Shown: in pieces, positions 46,579 through 57,847 of the stretch
How the letters are laid out: every line of letters begins with the position of its first letter
Position numbering within the stretch: the first letter of the stretch is position 1
NCBI GenBank assembly: GCA_014529385.2
Contig: CM043967.1
Coordinates: forward strand, 7,024,001-7,088,000
Length of the DNA stretch: 64,000 nucleotides
Origin: Adiantum capillus-veneris
Taxonomy: Eukaryota > Streptophyta > Polypodiopsida > Polypodiales > Pteridaceae
Reading direction: 5' to 3'
Position numbers and translations under genes: made by a program
The notes under the pieces: model-generated
What the model was told of the DNA's origin: nothing
Seen by the model: only the letters and a program-made list of their open reading frames with translations
Database searches by the model: none

Positions 46579-48355
46579 ATGGCTGACAATAGTAAAGAGA
46601 GTGAAATTAATGTTGATAACTTTGATTTTGCTCATGAGCAAGCTACTAATGATGCTTCAATGCTTGTTAACTATCTTGTTTCTAGGCTTCAACAAGCCAT
46701 GGGCAATCCATCTCTCCAAAGTGAAGTGTAACGGCAGCTCCGTGCTCACGGGATTCTCCAAGCTCATCACCATGACGAGAGAACACCTAGGAATCCTCCT
46801 TGTGAGACTACCAAAAGAGGTCTCTCTCCGATTCGGTAAGAAGAAGAGAATCCATATGAAGGGCTCAAGAATTTACTTCTTGATGATGCATCTCCTTCCC
46901 AAAGGAGAACTCAAGAGCCTCCACCGAAGGAACGAGAAAGAAGCGAGTCTCCCGCCACCTCGGTGGAGATGGCTCCACAAAGACGGCGGGCTAAATGCTC
47001 TCCATCACCACCAAAGCGAAGAAGACCATCACACTCTTCTCCACGCCATAATTCAAAGAGGGATGATAAAAAAGCAAGAGAAGAAAAAGGAGAGAAAGAG
47101 GACACCCTCTTCTCCATCTTCTTCATCCTCTTCCTCTTATGAAAGCTATGGTGAAGACGACAAAGATCAAGACAAAAAAAAGGCGAGAAAGAGGTCACCC
47201 TCTTCTCCACCTTCTTCAAATTCTTCACCTTCTGAAGAAAGTGATGGTGCAATCTTTGAACCATCAAAAAGAAGAGGCCATAGGAAATCCTATGCCGCAT
47301 GGAAGAGGTCGTCCAAGTTGAAGAAATTCAAAGAGGGAGGGAAGAGAATCTCTTTCCTTACCTATGATGGTACCTTTGGTGCTACGGACAAAGTCTTGGC
47401 CTTTATCCAACAATTCGATGCGGCGTTTGGAGATGAGGGCTTCACGGAGTCCTCTAAGCTACGCCATGTAGCTATGCACTTTCAAAAGTCCGCCAGACAA
47501 TGGTGGTCTAGCCTACGAGCCAACGGTGAAGCTCCACGAACATGGAAAGCTTTAAGAGCTTCCATTATGAAGCAGTTTTTGGCCACCGATGCCAAAGACA
47601 AAGTACTCACCAAATGGCGAAGCTTAAATCTCTCTCCCAATGAATCTATCCACAAATATGTAGACAAGTTTTGGGACCTACAACTCAAAGCCATTGTCTT
47701 CAAAAAGTTGGATTTTGGAGAGCAAAAGCAACAATTTTGTGCGGACTTAACCGAAGAAATGGTGGAGTATGTCAACTCCCAAAGACCACGTACCATATCG
47801 GCGGTAATACACCATACTATGGTCGCCTCTCGAATCAATTTCCAAACAGGGGCAAAAAGAAATAATAAGCCCCCGGAAAATAAGGGTTCCAATGAGCCTA
47901 AGGGGAAGGACAATGTCCAAAAGTCTCCTAAGGGCAACTCCAACAAAGCTAAAGAGAAGGGAGTTTACAAAGGTAAGAATAAACTCTCTCCTGAAGAGCT
48001 TGAGTGTTATTGTAAGGATAACCGGTGTTTCAAGTGCGACGAACAAGGGCATGCGTACCGCGCTTGTCCCCAAAAGAAAAACCGCCAAGATCCTCCTAGA
48101 GCTTCCTTGGTTGAAATCCAAGAGGAGGAGACTCACCAAACTCACCACAAAGGATCTCCTCTATGCCATGTTTGGGGAAAGGTAAGAGAACATGATGCTT
48201 TTATTCTCTTTGACCCTGGTTCTACTCACAATTTTATGTCTATAGAGTTGGCCACCAAGCTAGGAATACAATCCTACGAGATGGGAGATGTCCTACCCGC
48301 AGACAGTGCCTTCAAGGGGCAAGAAGCTTCAGTCACTCCCTTAATCGAGAATTGA
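46579..48355 (+). CDS. gag: Gag and first part of protease, element A (frame-disrupted)
   Basis: Structural protein of the virus-like particle. The likely start ATG at 46579 (MADNSKESEINVDN) runs only to a TAA at 46729. A second frame, open to 48355, carries the rest: a basic Ser/Arg-rich region (46980-47330), the capsid domain (about 47350-47850: SARQWWSSLRANGEAP, DKVLTKWRSLNLSPNESIHKY, LTEEMVEYV), the zinc knuckle CFKCDEQGHAYRAC (about 48030-48071) and the protease start FDPGSTHNF (about 48210). The protease has DPG where most retropepsins have DSG or DTG. D shares this. A frame break near 48350 separates the rest of the protease. Confidence 0.88.
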
Positions 48356-49290
48356 GGCTTCATGTCCAAGGCTATGTTGACAAAGAGGACTTCTTTATCT
48401 CTCCTCTCAAGCATGAGGATGTAATCCCAGGGGCACCATGGTTTGACCGCCTGGTTGTCGATGTTAAATTTCCTGAAAGGAGAATCTCCTTTAAGTTCAG
48501 GGAAAAAGACATGTATATAGATGCTAAGGAAATGGGTAACACCATCCCCATTGTACATACACCAGCTTTCAACAAGTCAATAAAGAGCTCTATTTTCGTG
48601 TACATGATTTTTGTTAAAGACTCTCAAAATGAACCTAATGCTTTAGCAAAAGAAAATAAAAGCAACCAAAAGGAATTAGAGTTATCCAATTTTCTCAAGG
48701 GGTTTCAAGATGTTTTTATTGACGACATCCCTTGTGAGCTACCTCCTAAACGAGGTAATGATGACCATGCAATTGAACTTCTTCCAGGAAGTTCAACACC
48801 TAATAAACCTCCTTATAGAGTTTCTCAAGCTCAACAAGAGGAGATTATGCGGCAAGTGCATGAGTTAGTTGAGAAGGGTATGGTTAGGCCAAGCTCATCT
48901 CCATTTTGCTCACATGTGCTATTAGTGCAAAAGAAAGACGGCACATATCGTATGTGTGTCGACTATAGAGCACTAAATAGGATCACTATCAAGAATAGGT
49001 TTCCCGTTCCACGGGTAGAAGACCTATTTGATAAGCTACAAGGATCGACCTACTTCAATAGGGTTGACCTAAAAAGTTGCTATCATCAAATAAGGATAGT
49101 TGATCAAGACATTGTAAAGACCGCATTTTGTACTACATTTGGTCTTTACGAATACATTGTCATGCCTTTTGGCTTGACCAATGCACCAGCCACATTCAAC
49201 CGCTTGATGGAGAAGCTGTTCAGGCCTCATCGAACCTTCACTGGAGTGTTCTTTGATGATATTATCATCTACAGCAACACCTCCAGGTAA
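48352..49290 (+). CDS. pol: Protease end and reverse transcriptase, element A
   Basis: Open frame of 312 codons. It begins inside the protease (HVQGYVDKEDFF, ISPLKHEDVIPGAPWFDR), crosses a spacer, then gives the Ty3 RT: VRPSSSPFCSHVLLVQKKDG, MCVDYRALNRITIKNRFP, YFNRVDLKSCYHQIRI, VMPFGLTNAPATFNRLM and the catalytic FFDDIIIYS at about 49252-49275. It stops at 49288, where a small deletion and frame change have removed the residues after YSNTS. The remaining Pol continues at 49293 in another frame. Confidence 0.92.
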   Translation: MRLHVQGYVDKEDFFISPLKHEDVIPGAPWFDRLVVDVKFPERRISFKFREKDMYIDAKEMGNTIPIVHTPAFNKSIKSSIFVYMIFVKDSQNEPNALAKENKSNQKELELSNFLKGFQDVFIDDIPCELPPKRGNDDHAIELLPGSSTPNKPPYRVSQAQQEEIMRQVHELVEKGMVRPSSSPFCSHVLLVQKKDGTYRMCVDYRALNRITIKNRFPVPRVEDLFDKLQGSTYFNRVDLKSCYHQIRIVDQDIVKTAFCTTFGLYEYIVMPFGLTNAPATFNRLMEKLFRPHRTFTGVFFDDIIIYSNTSR

Positions 49291-49292
49291 TA

Positions 49293-51254
49293 TTTCAAGT
49301 TTTAAGAGAGAATAAACTTTATGTTAATCGAAAGAAAAGTGAATTTTTCTTGCAAGAGATTCAGTATTTAGGTCACATTATCTCTCAAGATGGCATCCAA
49401 GTGGATCCATCCAAGTTAGAGGTAATAAAAGGATGGCCTAAACCAAGGAATCTTCATGAACTAAGAAGCTTCATAGGTATGTGTGCATACTATAGACGCT
49501 TCATAGAAAAGTTCTCACAAATTGCGGGACCATTACATGACCTAACAAAGAAAAGCGTTAGGTATACATGGTCTGCTAAGGAGAACAATGCTTTCGAAAA
49601 GCTTAAAGAAAAGCTTATCTCTCAACCTGTGCTTACACTACAGGATCTCTCAAAACCATTTGAGGTCCAATGTGATGCATGTGGTGATTGCCTTGGAGCT
49701 GTTTTGCTCCAAGAAGGGCACGCCATAGGCTATGAGAGTCGAAGGCTCGACCCTGTTGAGCAAGCTCTAGGCATATACGAAAAGGAACTCCTTGCAGTTC
49801 TACATGCCTTAGACTCATGGAAGCACTATTTATTGGGGACTCCTTTCATTCTGCGAACGGATCACCAAAGTCTTAAGTACTTCATGACGCAGACCAAGCT
49901 CTCCGACAAACAAATGAGGTGGGAAAATTTTCTTTCGCAATTTCATTTTCATATTGCTCACATTGCTGGCAAGCATAATCAAGTAGCTGATGCACTCTCA
50001 AGACGGCCGAGAGTGAATGCGGTTTCCATAGCAACTCACAATGATCTATCTTCAATGATAGATGAGTATGCTATTGATCCCGATTTTAGAGATGTGATTT
50101 CAGCCCTTGCATCAGGGAAGAAAGAAGAACCATTTACTTTACAAGATGGTTATCTTCTCTATGGCAATAGACTATGCGTTACTAACTCACTACGTGAGAA
50201 AGTAATGTATGAATCTCATGCTCCACCTTATGCAGGGCATAGAGGGATTCAGTCTACCTTAAAGGGAATTGAAACATATTCCTATTGGCCTACCATGAAA
50301 GTGAACATACAAGAGTATGTTTCCAAATGTGTGGTATGCCAAAAGACAAAATTTGATAGAGGGAAGCAACTTGGATTGCTTCAACCCTTGCCAATCCCTA
50401 ATTTACCATGGGAGAGCATATCCATGGATTTTATCTTTGGATTGCCTAAGTCTATCCATGGGAATACGGGAATATGGACGATAGTAGACAAGTTTAGTAA
50501 ACAAGCTCATTTTATACCTGTCAAAAAGACTATCAAAGCTCATCAAATGGCAACTCTTTTTATTTCACAAATTTTCAAGTACCATGGCTTGCCCATGTCC
50601 ATAATGTCGGATAGAGATCCTAGAATGACTAGTAATTTCTGGAAGGGTCTCTTTGAGAATTTAGGAACAAGGCTAAACTTCTCTTCGGCCTATCATCCAC
50701 AAACTGATGGCAAAAGTGAAATAGCTAACCTAACCATTCTTGATCTACTAAAAGCCTATGTAATGGAAGTAGATCAAAGATCCCAATGGGAGAAGTACTT
50801 ACCGTTAGTGGAGTATGCTTACAATAACATTGTACATACTTCCACAGGAAAAGCACTTTTCGAGGTAATTGAGAGAAGATCAAAAATTCCCTTGCTACTT
50901 AAGGTACATGGGAAGATCTTCGCTGCAGATGAGTATAGCCGAGACCTACAAGAATCTTTCCAAAAGATTAAGGATGCTATCTCTATCTCACAGCAAAGGC
51001 AAAAGGCTGCTGCTGACAAGCACATAAGAGCCCAAGCCTTTAAAGAAAATGATTGGGTCTTGTTAAAGTTTCCCAAGGCTCGATTAAGGCACACAACGGG
51101 CAAGAATCCTACGGGTCACCAAAAGTACTATGCTAAACTAGCAAAAAGGTACTATGGTCCCTTTCAGATTCTTAGGCCAATCAATGAGATGGCCTATCAA
51201 CTCAAGTTGCCCAGTCATTGGCTCATACACAATGCTTTTCATGTGACCTATTAA
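49293..51254 (+). CDS. pol: RT thumb, RNase H and integrase, element A
   Basis: Open for over 630 codons. RT end (FLQEIQYLGHIIS, GMCAYYRRFI), RNase H (FEVQCDACGDCLGAVL, YEKELLAVLHAL, RTDHQSLKYF, HNQVADALSRR), and integrase with H2C2 zinc module (ESHAPPYAGHRG ... YWPTMKVNIQEYV, CVVCQ), catalytic Asp in SMDFIFGLP (about 50425), Asp in MSDRDPRMTS (about 50606) and Glu in GKSEIANL (about 50717), with 35 residues between the last two. The GPF motif is at about 51158. A one-base deletion near 51245 (compare 9478) shifts the frame before the chromodomain. Confidence 0.93.
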   Translation, partial: FQVLRENKLYVNRKKSEFFLQEIQYLGHIISQDGIQVDPSKLEVIKGWPKPRNLHELRSFIGMCAYYRRFIEKFSQIAGPLHDLTKKSVRYTWSAKENNAFEKLKEKLISQPVLTLQDLSKPFEVQCDACGDCLGAVLLQEGHAIGYESRRLDPVEQALGIYEKELLAVLHALDSWKHYLLGTPFILRTDHQSLKYFMTQTKLSDKQMRWENFLSQFHFHIAHIAGKHNQVADALSRRPRVNAVSIATHNDLSSMIDEYAIDPDFRDVISALASGKKEEPFTLQDGYLLYGNRLCVTNSLREKVMYESHAPPYAGHRGIQSTLKGIETYSYWPTMKVNIQEYVSKCVVCQKTKFDRGKQLGLLQPLPIPNLPWESISMDFIFGLPKSIHGNTGIWTIVDKFSKQAHFIPVKKTIKAHQMATLFISQIFKYHGLPMSIMSDRDPRMTSNFWKGLFENLGTRLNFSSAYHPQTDGKSEIANLTILDLLKAYVMEVDQRSQWEKYLPLVEYAYNNIVHTSTGKALFEVIERRSKIPLLLKVHGKIFAADEYSRDLQESFQKIKDAISISQQRQKAAADKHIRAQAFKENDWVLLKFPKARLRHTTGKNPTGHQKYYAKLAKRYYGPFQILRPINEMAYQLKLPSHWLIHNAFHVTY

Positions 51255-51505
51255 ATCCTTACAAAGGAGAGCCACCTCAAGAACCAACTATTGAAGACCC
51301 ACCGAAGATCGAGAACCAAGAAGAGGTGCTGCAGTCCGAGTCCATTCTCCGACATGAAGACAAGGTACTAAGAGGCGGTAAGACTATCCGACGATATCTT
51401 ATTAAATTTAAGAATTATCCTTTTGAAGATGCTAGATGGATGCAAGGCATACAATTAAAGGATTACCTAAACCTTGTCAATGCTTACAATGCTTTCCAAG
51501 AGTAA
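51240..51505 (+). CDS. pol: Chromodomain tail of Pol, element A
   Basis: Continues Pol after the one-base deletion: LLNPYKGEPPQEP, then an acidic linker and a chromodomain-like HEDKVLRGGKTIRRYLIKFKNY ... FEDARWM. In chromoviruses this domain steers integration to particular chromatin. It ends at TAA 51503. Confidence 0.8.
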
Positions 51506-51824
51506 GCAAATGTACAAAATGTTAAAAATGAACAAAATTTTTGTCTTATAAGACTCTCTTTTTCTTTATTTGTGCACAAAAATGAAGTAGTATGCATGCT
51601 TAAATCAAGTTTGCGGAGACGACGTCTCCCAAACACCAAGTAGAGCTTGTCACTTTACTATGGAAGACTGATAGGACTAATGTGCAGACATGCTTGCGGC
51701 AGCCTCAGGCTCTCAAGCGCCAAATGGACTAGTCATCCATTGTGGAATGATGTCGTAGGGTAACATAGGGCTCCTCTACCCGCTAAGAAAAGGACTCATG
51801 AACATACTTTATCTTCTCTACACC

Positions 51825-51861
51825 ATAGTCGAGGACGACTATGATTTCAAGAGAGAGGTAA
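51825..51861 (+). promoter_or_regulatory. Hairpin and polypurine tract before 3' LTR of element A
   Basis: Perfect 7-bp stem ATAGTCG / CGACTAT with loop AGGA at 51825-51842, then AAGAGAGAGGTA leading into the LTR. The same arrangement is at 10000-10034. Confidence 0.65.
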
Positions 51862-53427
51862 TGTCATAATAATCAATATCTAATTCTCCTAAATGATTTT
51901 CTCATATTAAACTGATCATTTAATGTGGGGAAGGCCAGAGGAGAAAAAGCTAGAATATTGATTAAGCTAGCAGACCGGCCACAGTAGGGATCCAAAGGGG
52001 GGGACCATCTGCAAAAGAGCCATGTGCAACAATGGGCTAAAAAGACCCTAAGGTTCAGCCCATTAAGACTTCCAAAATGCTAAGGTTCCAAAATTCAAAG
52101 GTTGTTTCCAAAGGTCAACCCTAGGGAAAATTGGATGCTTTGTGTGTGCCCTAAAAGTCTTTGCACATCCCTACATGGGAGGGGGCGAGCCCTAAAGGTA
52201 GGGGATGAGAGAGAAAGCCACACACACACACATAGGCTCCCTTTACACAAAGGGAATGAGGGACACATGTCAGCTCCCTAGGCCGGATACCCACAAGGTG
52301 TGCCCAATTTCTATTGGATGAACCTTGAAGTGGACCAATGAGAATTAAGCTAGAGTAAATCTAGTTTAATTAATTTAAAAACATTTAATAAAAGAAACCA
52401 ATGAGAATTAAGTCTCCTAGAAGACTATTGGGCAGTCTCCCAAGGGGTCCAATGAGCATTCAGGAGCCCCATGGCTTGCCTGATTCCTATTGGCCAGGAG
52501 GCAAAGGGGTCCAATGAGAGTTTAGTTTAATTATTTAATTACCTAAAGCTCTCACAAAAGGGGAAAGGGGGACACATGTCAGAAGGCTATCACTTATGCT
52601 GCTTAATTGTAATTGGCTTGACTTGGGGAGGGCCAATGAGGCTTCAGCAAGAGCAATTAGCAAGAGGGCTCGCCCAAGAGAGAGAGGGGGCTGATTTTTG
52701 CAAGGCATTATCACACACACACTCACACAAGCTCATGTGTGAAAAAAGAGAAGACTATCTCTTCCCAAGCTTTAATGGAGAACTCATCACCTACTCCAAG
52801 CTTGTGAGATAGAAGCCTACATCAACACTCTCTTGACATGTGGATGCAAATCCAACCAAGAGCCAAGCTTCAATGCATGCTCATCTCCTCTACCAAGCTA
52901 ATTACTAATCTAAGCTATGCTACATATGAGTGATTATGTGAGGAGATGTACATCTTTCTCGTAAGATACTCTTTCTTTCTCTCAATCTACTCTCATACCC
53001 TGCTAGCTCTCACCATCTTCGAAGGTGTGTGAGGTCTTGGGTCTGAGAACGGGGATAATTCAAGTTGTGTTTGTTAAGTGTTTTGCTTAGTGCATGAAGT
53101 TTCCATCTTCATTGCACTAGCTAGTCTTGAAGGAACACAAACAATTGTATTGTACAATGTCTCTCTTGATGGGAGAAACCATAATACAAAGCCTTTTGGA
53201 GGGGGGACCGGCTCCATGAAAATCCGGTCCTCAACTGTTGTCAATAGCTTAATTGCTCTCTCTTTTGAAAGTATTGTCGATGCTATCTAACTAGGTGTTA
53301 TGCTTTTTGTTGCTCTCTCCACCCAAGCACTCTTGTAATTCTCGTCAGGAATCTATTCTAATGAAATGCCCACTATGTTCATGCTAATTTCCGCTACTCA
53401 TAAGTTATTAGGCCATAAAATGTTACA
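51862..53427 (+). repeat. 3' LTR of element A (1566 bp)
   Basis: Same ends as the 5' LTR. Retains the 61-bp segment (about 52455-52515) missing there. Followed by the AAATA target duplication. Confidence 0.95.
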
Positions 53428-53578
53428 AAATAGCCTGTGCAGTACTACCTGTAGTGGAAACGGAGGCCGAAATGAGCCCAAATGAAAATTCTGAGCAGAC
53501 CAAGCTCTACGAGCTATCCCAAAATATTTGTCTACGAGCTCTATGCTGGCGGAGGACGTGACCTGCTCTGATACCAAT
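53428..53578 (-). other. Copia C leader, LTR-proximal part, with primer site
   Basis: Untranslated leader cut by element A. The primer site TGGTATCAGAGC (minus strand, 53565-53576) is an exact initiator tRNA-Met complement two bases from the LTR. Confidence 0.9.
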
Positions 53579-53805
53579 TGTTGGAATTAGGGTTGCAGAG
53601 AAACGTACACAGCTTGGAGAAGACGAAGGAAGCTGAAGGCACACAATAGAGAGTGTATTACTTAGTGTGCAATGGAAAGATAGATAGCCTTAGAGTGACG
53701 GGCCTATATACAATGCACGGGGGAAAAAACCTCCTAAAGAGGGAAAAAATACCCCGGCGGTCCTAGTGTGTTCACACACATCACTACCACATGTATATGG
53801 TAACA
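53579..53805 (-). repeat. 5' LTR of copia C (227 bp)
   Basis: Minus-strand TGTTACC to CCAACA, same length as the 3' LTR at 36839-37065. Preceded on the minus strand by AATCG, matching AACCG after the 3' LTR with one change. Copy B1 reads AACCG at the same integrase site (19895-19899). Confidence 0.95.
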
Positions 53806-54250
53806 CGATTAAGACAATTTTTGCCATCTTATCGCCTGAAAAATGGCTTCCACTTATGCCTCCATGTGAATGTTCTAGAATCAGCAGGTATTCACTTTCA
53901 CTTGCACAGATTCTAAGTTGATTGTCCTTTCCTCGCTTATAGAGTTGTTTCCCAATTAAATTATAGTTGCGAGCCTCCAGCTCTATAGCCCTTTTCCATG
54001 CTCTTGTTATATTTTCAGGAAACATCCTTGTGGTTAAGAAATCAATGATATATTGACTCCATGTAGGTGCAATGTTTACCTGAAACAATGTCGCGTGATC
54101 CACTGGTTGTTTGGCACTACGTATAGTACAATTGTTAACATAAGCATGTGTGTCAGCATACATAGTTGGCCAATAAATCCCTAATTATTTCAGTCTCTGG
54201 TGTGTTTTCATTGTTGAACAATGAAATTCACAATCCTGGACATGTGCTTC
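53806..54250 (-). pseudogene. pol: B2 integrase N-terminal part, first zinc module and start of second
   Basis: Minus strand: EEAHVQDCEFHCS and YADTHAYVNNCTIRS (about 54120-54240) form the first H2C2 module, with the last Cys changed to Arg in this copy. Then TLFQVNIAP, an ELEARNYNLIGKQLYKRGK block and LEHSHGGISGSHFSGDK, the start of the second module. Copia C interrupts it at 53806. The rest is at 37066. Confidence 0.88.
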
Positions 54251-56019
54251 TTCAAGATAACACTCGAATTCCTCCGGACTTATACAGAATCGTAGAATTT
54301 GGTCCGAGCCGAGATGACACAGTCGTCTTGCAATCGACTGGAAGTTTTTTGTTTGTCGAATTGTTTGTTGTTTGGGTCTGTCTTCCTTGTTATCAAACCT
54401 ACCTCCAAAGGAAAGAATGCTAACAATTTCCTGAGACCATTTGGGTATCATTTCAATATTGAAAAGATACGCATCAGGTATGTCATCATCTACTCCTTCA
54501 GAAGCTTCCCCGTTTTGTAGCCTTGAAAGATGATCTGCCCGTAGATGAGTTTTACCCTTTTTGACCACCAGTGTGAAGTCAAACTCTAGCACTATAATAA
54601 ACCAACGTACAATTCTCCCAGTATTGCATGGTTTATTTACCAGATACAAAAGAGCTTGATGATCTGTGAAGAACACAAATTTGTTTGCGAGCAAATAATG
54701 CCGAAATTTCTTTACAGCATAAATCATTCCTAACCCCTCTCTTTTAGTGGTTATGTAGTTCTTTTCTACACTGTTTAACTGTTGGCTTGCATAACAAACT
54801 GGGAAATCCATTGTTCCGTCTCTAGGTTGAGCCAGAATACTCCCAATTGCATATGCAGAAGCATCAACGTGAACATGGAATATCTTTTTCCAATGTGGTG
54901 CCTTAAGTACCGGTGCTAATACAAGGTTTTCCTTAAGCTTTTGGAATGAAGTTTCACACTCCTTAGTCCATTCGAAACTGACTAACAAACGATACAGAGG
55001 TTGTGCAATGACTGCATACATATATATGAATCTTCGATAATATCAGTAGTGTCCCATGAAGGATTGCACTTGTTTCGCATTAGTAGGCCTAGGCAGGTCT
55101 ACTATGACTTTGATTTTGTCTAGGTCAGTGGTTATGCCATTTCTTGAGACAATGTGTCCTAAGATGCGGCCTTGCCTAACCATAAAAATGCACTTTTCCG
55201 GGTTAAGACAGATTCGATATGTTCTGCACTTCTCAAATATCTTTTGTAAATGGTCAATATGTTCTTCTCATAGAAGAGAGTGTACACAAAGATCATCCAT
55301 GTATATTTCTAAGAATATTCTCAGGTATTCTTTGAATGCATGAGTCATTAACCTTTGAAAGGTAGTTGGGGCATTAGTTAAGCCAAAAGGCATAACTCTA
55401 TACGCATAGATTTCCCATTCTGTGGCAAACGCTGTTTTGTGTTGATCCTCTATTGCAATTGCCAATTGGTTATATCCTGCAAACCCATCAAGAAAGGAAT
55501 AAGTCCGTTTTCCTGCCACCCTCTCAAGTACATGTTCTGTGATCGGCAAGGGATAATTATCCCTAATGGTGGTTGCATTTATCTTTTTGAGGTTTACACA
55601 CACTCGCAGTTTTCCGTTCTTTTTGGGGACAACCACAATGGGTGACACCTAATCCGTATGTTCGATTTCGTAGATGAATTTAACATCCATCAGCTTGTCA
55701 TCTCCTCTTTGATTCGTTTAGCAAATGTGTCATCATATGTGTAAGGGCGCTGTTTGCTAGGTGTGTCATCTGATTTCAAAGGAATTATATGTTGGCATAT
55801 CGATGAATCAACTCCTTTGAGGTCTTTGTAGGACCATGCAAACACATCTTTATACTTCTTGAGAAGTTGTGTTATCCGTTCTTCTTCTTTAGGCTCTAAG
55901 TCAGTTGCGATATAGACCGGTTGAGACTTTTCACCTGGTTCAGCGAGGTCTATCCGTTTTGCATTTTCCGGCCCATCGTAAGATTCCTGGTTGATTCTTT
56001 CTCTGACTTGTGGCGTCAT
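54251..56019 (-). pseudogene. pol: B2 reverse transcriptase and RNase H
   Basis: Minus strand: SPIVVVPKKNGKLRVCVNLKK (55580-55645), FLDGFAGYNQLAIA (about 55455-55500), VMPFGLTNAPTTFQRL (55345-55395), EIYMDDLCVHS (about 55275-55310), then a TGA shared with B1, RNase H FHVHVDASAYAIGSILAQ (54830-54885), FFTDHQALLYL (54640-54672) and RADHLSRLQNG (about 54510-54545). The RNase H frame is open over 278 codons (54185-55021). Confidence 0.9.
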
Positions 56020-56962
56020 TATATCTTTCTGTCCTGGATGGTGAATTTTCGATAGTGTGATGGTACATTCATGTTTCCTTTTTCTGACTCCTCCTTACCA
56101 TCACTTTCTCCCTCAATAGTCCATACCTCTAGTAAAGACCGTTTTAGTTCTTGGTATTTCTTTTTACGCTCCAATTTGGTCCACACTGGGTCTTTGTTGT
56201 TTCTTGTTTTGATGTTTGATATTTGTTTGATTTTGTTTCTGTTTGCGTTCGTTACCTTCGAACTTTTGGGAATCCGCCTAATATTTGATCTTTTACACAA
56301 TCCTCTGCTTTGACAAGCATTAGATAGTGAGTTTTATCTTTTATCTTGGGCATCAGATTCTCTCTCATTTTGTTTTTTGCTCATTTTTTCCTATAGCGTT
56401 CCTGACGTCTAGGGTGCTGATTGGCAAAATCATAAAACTTGTCATTCGTTGTTTCCTCCCCACACTCGCTTGAGCTGTCTGAACACTCGTTATCTGCATC
56501 ATTATTTACTATAGGGTGATTTTGCCACCTGACCGCATTAGCTCATCCAATGGTAAACAATTGCTACCAAGAGCTCCATGTGTCTACGAAGGTAGGTGTA
56601 ACACTGGGGCAAGCATGGGAGGCCATGTCAAAATAGTAGGCAATAGAAAAATAGGATGTCTATGCTCGATCACATGACTAAGGAGGGACCAAAGATGTAT
56701 TTGGTTCTACATTCTCATCTCCTCCTGGTATAAGGTCTACTATGTAATAGGGTAGCACATCATAGCCATCCTTATCGCAAAATTTCATCGTTGGGCTATC
56801 TGTAATGGTACAAACATCCAATGTTGCTAGTATGTATTCACATTCCAGAGGTTCCAAGGCATCTTTAGGAAAAGGTTCCGGGATATAATCCTTGTCCTCA
56901 ATTGCTCTTTCTAAGACACATTCCTCTCTTTTTAAGCTCCCACAATGTGAAGCTCTGCACAT
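56020..56962 (-). pseudogene. pol: B2 protease-RT spacer
   Basis: Equivalent of 16746-17830 in B1: LERAIEDKDYIPEPFPKDALEPLE (56860-56930), GYDVLPYYIVDLIPGG (56720-56770), basic stretch and NVPSHYRKFTI (about 56040-56075). Unrelated DNA or strong divergence is seen at about 56520-56680. Confidence 0.55.
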
Positions 56963-57847
56963 CTATAGCTCCTTTTGTTGCCCTAACCATGCTGGGAGTT
57001 TTGACCCTGCCAATGTAGCTGAATCAAACTCTTCTACTGGTGTCTGGTTCACATCCTTGTAACTATGGTCTTTCAAGTGAATTTTGGTTGTAGTCTCACC
57101 ATGTCTGAGGTATATGTGGTCGTAACCCCAATCCTGGACCATCTTTAATTGTCGCATGAATGGTCTTCCCAAGATGATCTCGTAATTGTTCTTTTTGTCG
57201 AAATCGACTATTGCAAATGTATGCTCATACTCGATTCCGCACGAAGTGACAATTTCTTTTTCTAAGAGTCCTAAAGGCTTCTCCATGAACCCGTCTGCCA
57301 ATTGCAATTTCATTCTGGTCGCCCTCAAAGCCGGTTTTCCCCATTTTTTCCAGATTTCCTTAGTGGCGATAACGACTCCTGCTCCACTGTCAAGAATAGC
57401 TTTGGAAACTAATCCTTGGAATTCTACTGGTAGCGTGGTGTTTCCATCTTCTCCCTCGCAGTATTCTCCAACCTTGTTTAAAGGTACAGGCCTTGTGTTT
57501 AGTTGAGGCTTGTCCAATTCTCTGATCCCTTCCTGAAGCTTCGAGGTGGAGTCTTTTACTCCAAATTTTTCTATGCATTTGCCTATTGTGGTCCACATGT
57601 TTGGTTGTAACGTCAGGAGTTTGGCTAATGTGATTGTGCATGCCACAGGGGTGGACAATAACTCAATCAACCTTTGTGAATCCATCACTCTGTTAGAAGA
57701 AAGTCTTTGAGATGGGATTGCTCTCAGCTCAGACTTGGCTTCATACTCTCCTAGGTAAGAGGGTAGAGTTCTTAGTGAGTCTGGTTGGCTGTGCCCCGAA
57801 CTAATTGATCCCTGGTCTCCCCCTTGCAAATGTATATCAAAGTTCAT
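56963..57847 (-). pseudogene. pol: B2 aspartic protease (first), open
   Basis: A 294-codon frame with LSTPVACTITLAKLLTL, then VEFQGLVSKAILDSGAGVVIATKEIWKK (DSG at about 57384-57392), LADGFMEKPLGLLEKEI and FAIVDFDKKNNYEIILGRPFMRQLK (57130-57210). Single copy, without the tandem duplication seen in B1. The retropepsin landmarks all look intact. Confidence 0.88.

Larger units (their letters stand above)
44656..53427 (+). mobile_element. Complete Ty3/gypsy chromovirus A, target duplication AAATA
   Basis: An 8.77-kb element with LTRs of 1506 and 1566 bp, tRNA-Met primer site, gag, protease, RT, RNase H, integrase with chromodomain, hairpin and purine tract. AAATA flanks both ends (44651-44655 and 53428-53432). 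The LTRs are almost identical apart from a 61-bp deletion in the 5' LTR, so the insertion is recent. The genes nevertheless carry about four frame breaks. It sits in the leader of copia C, which itself sits in B2. Confidence 0.97.
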
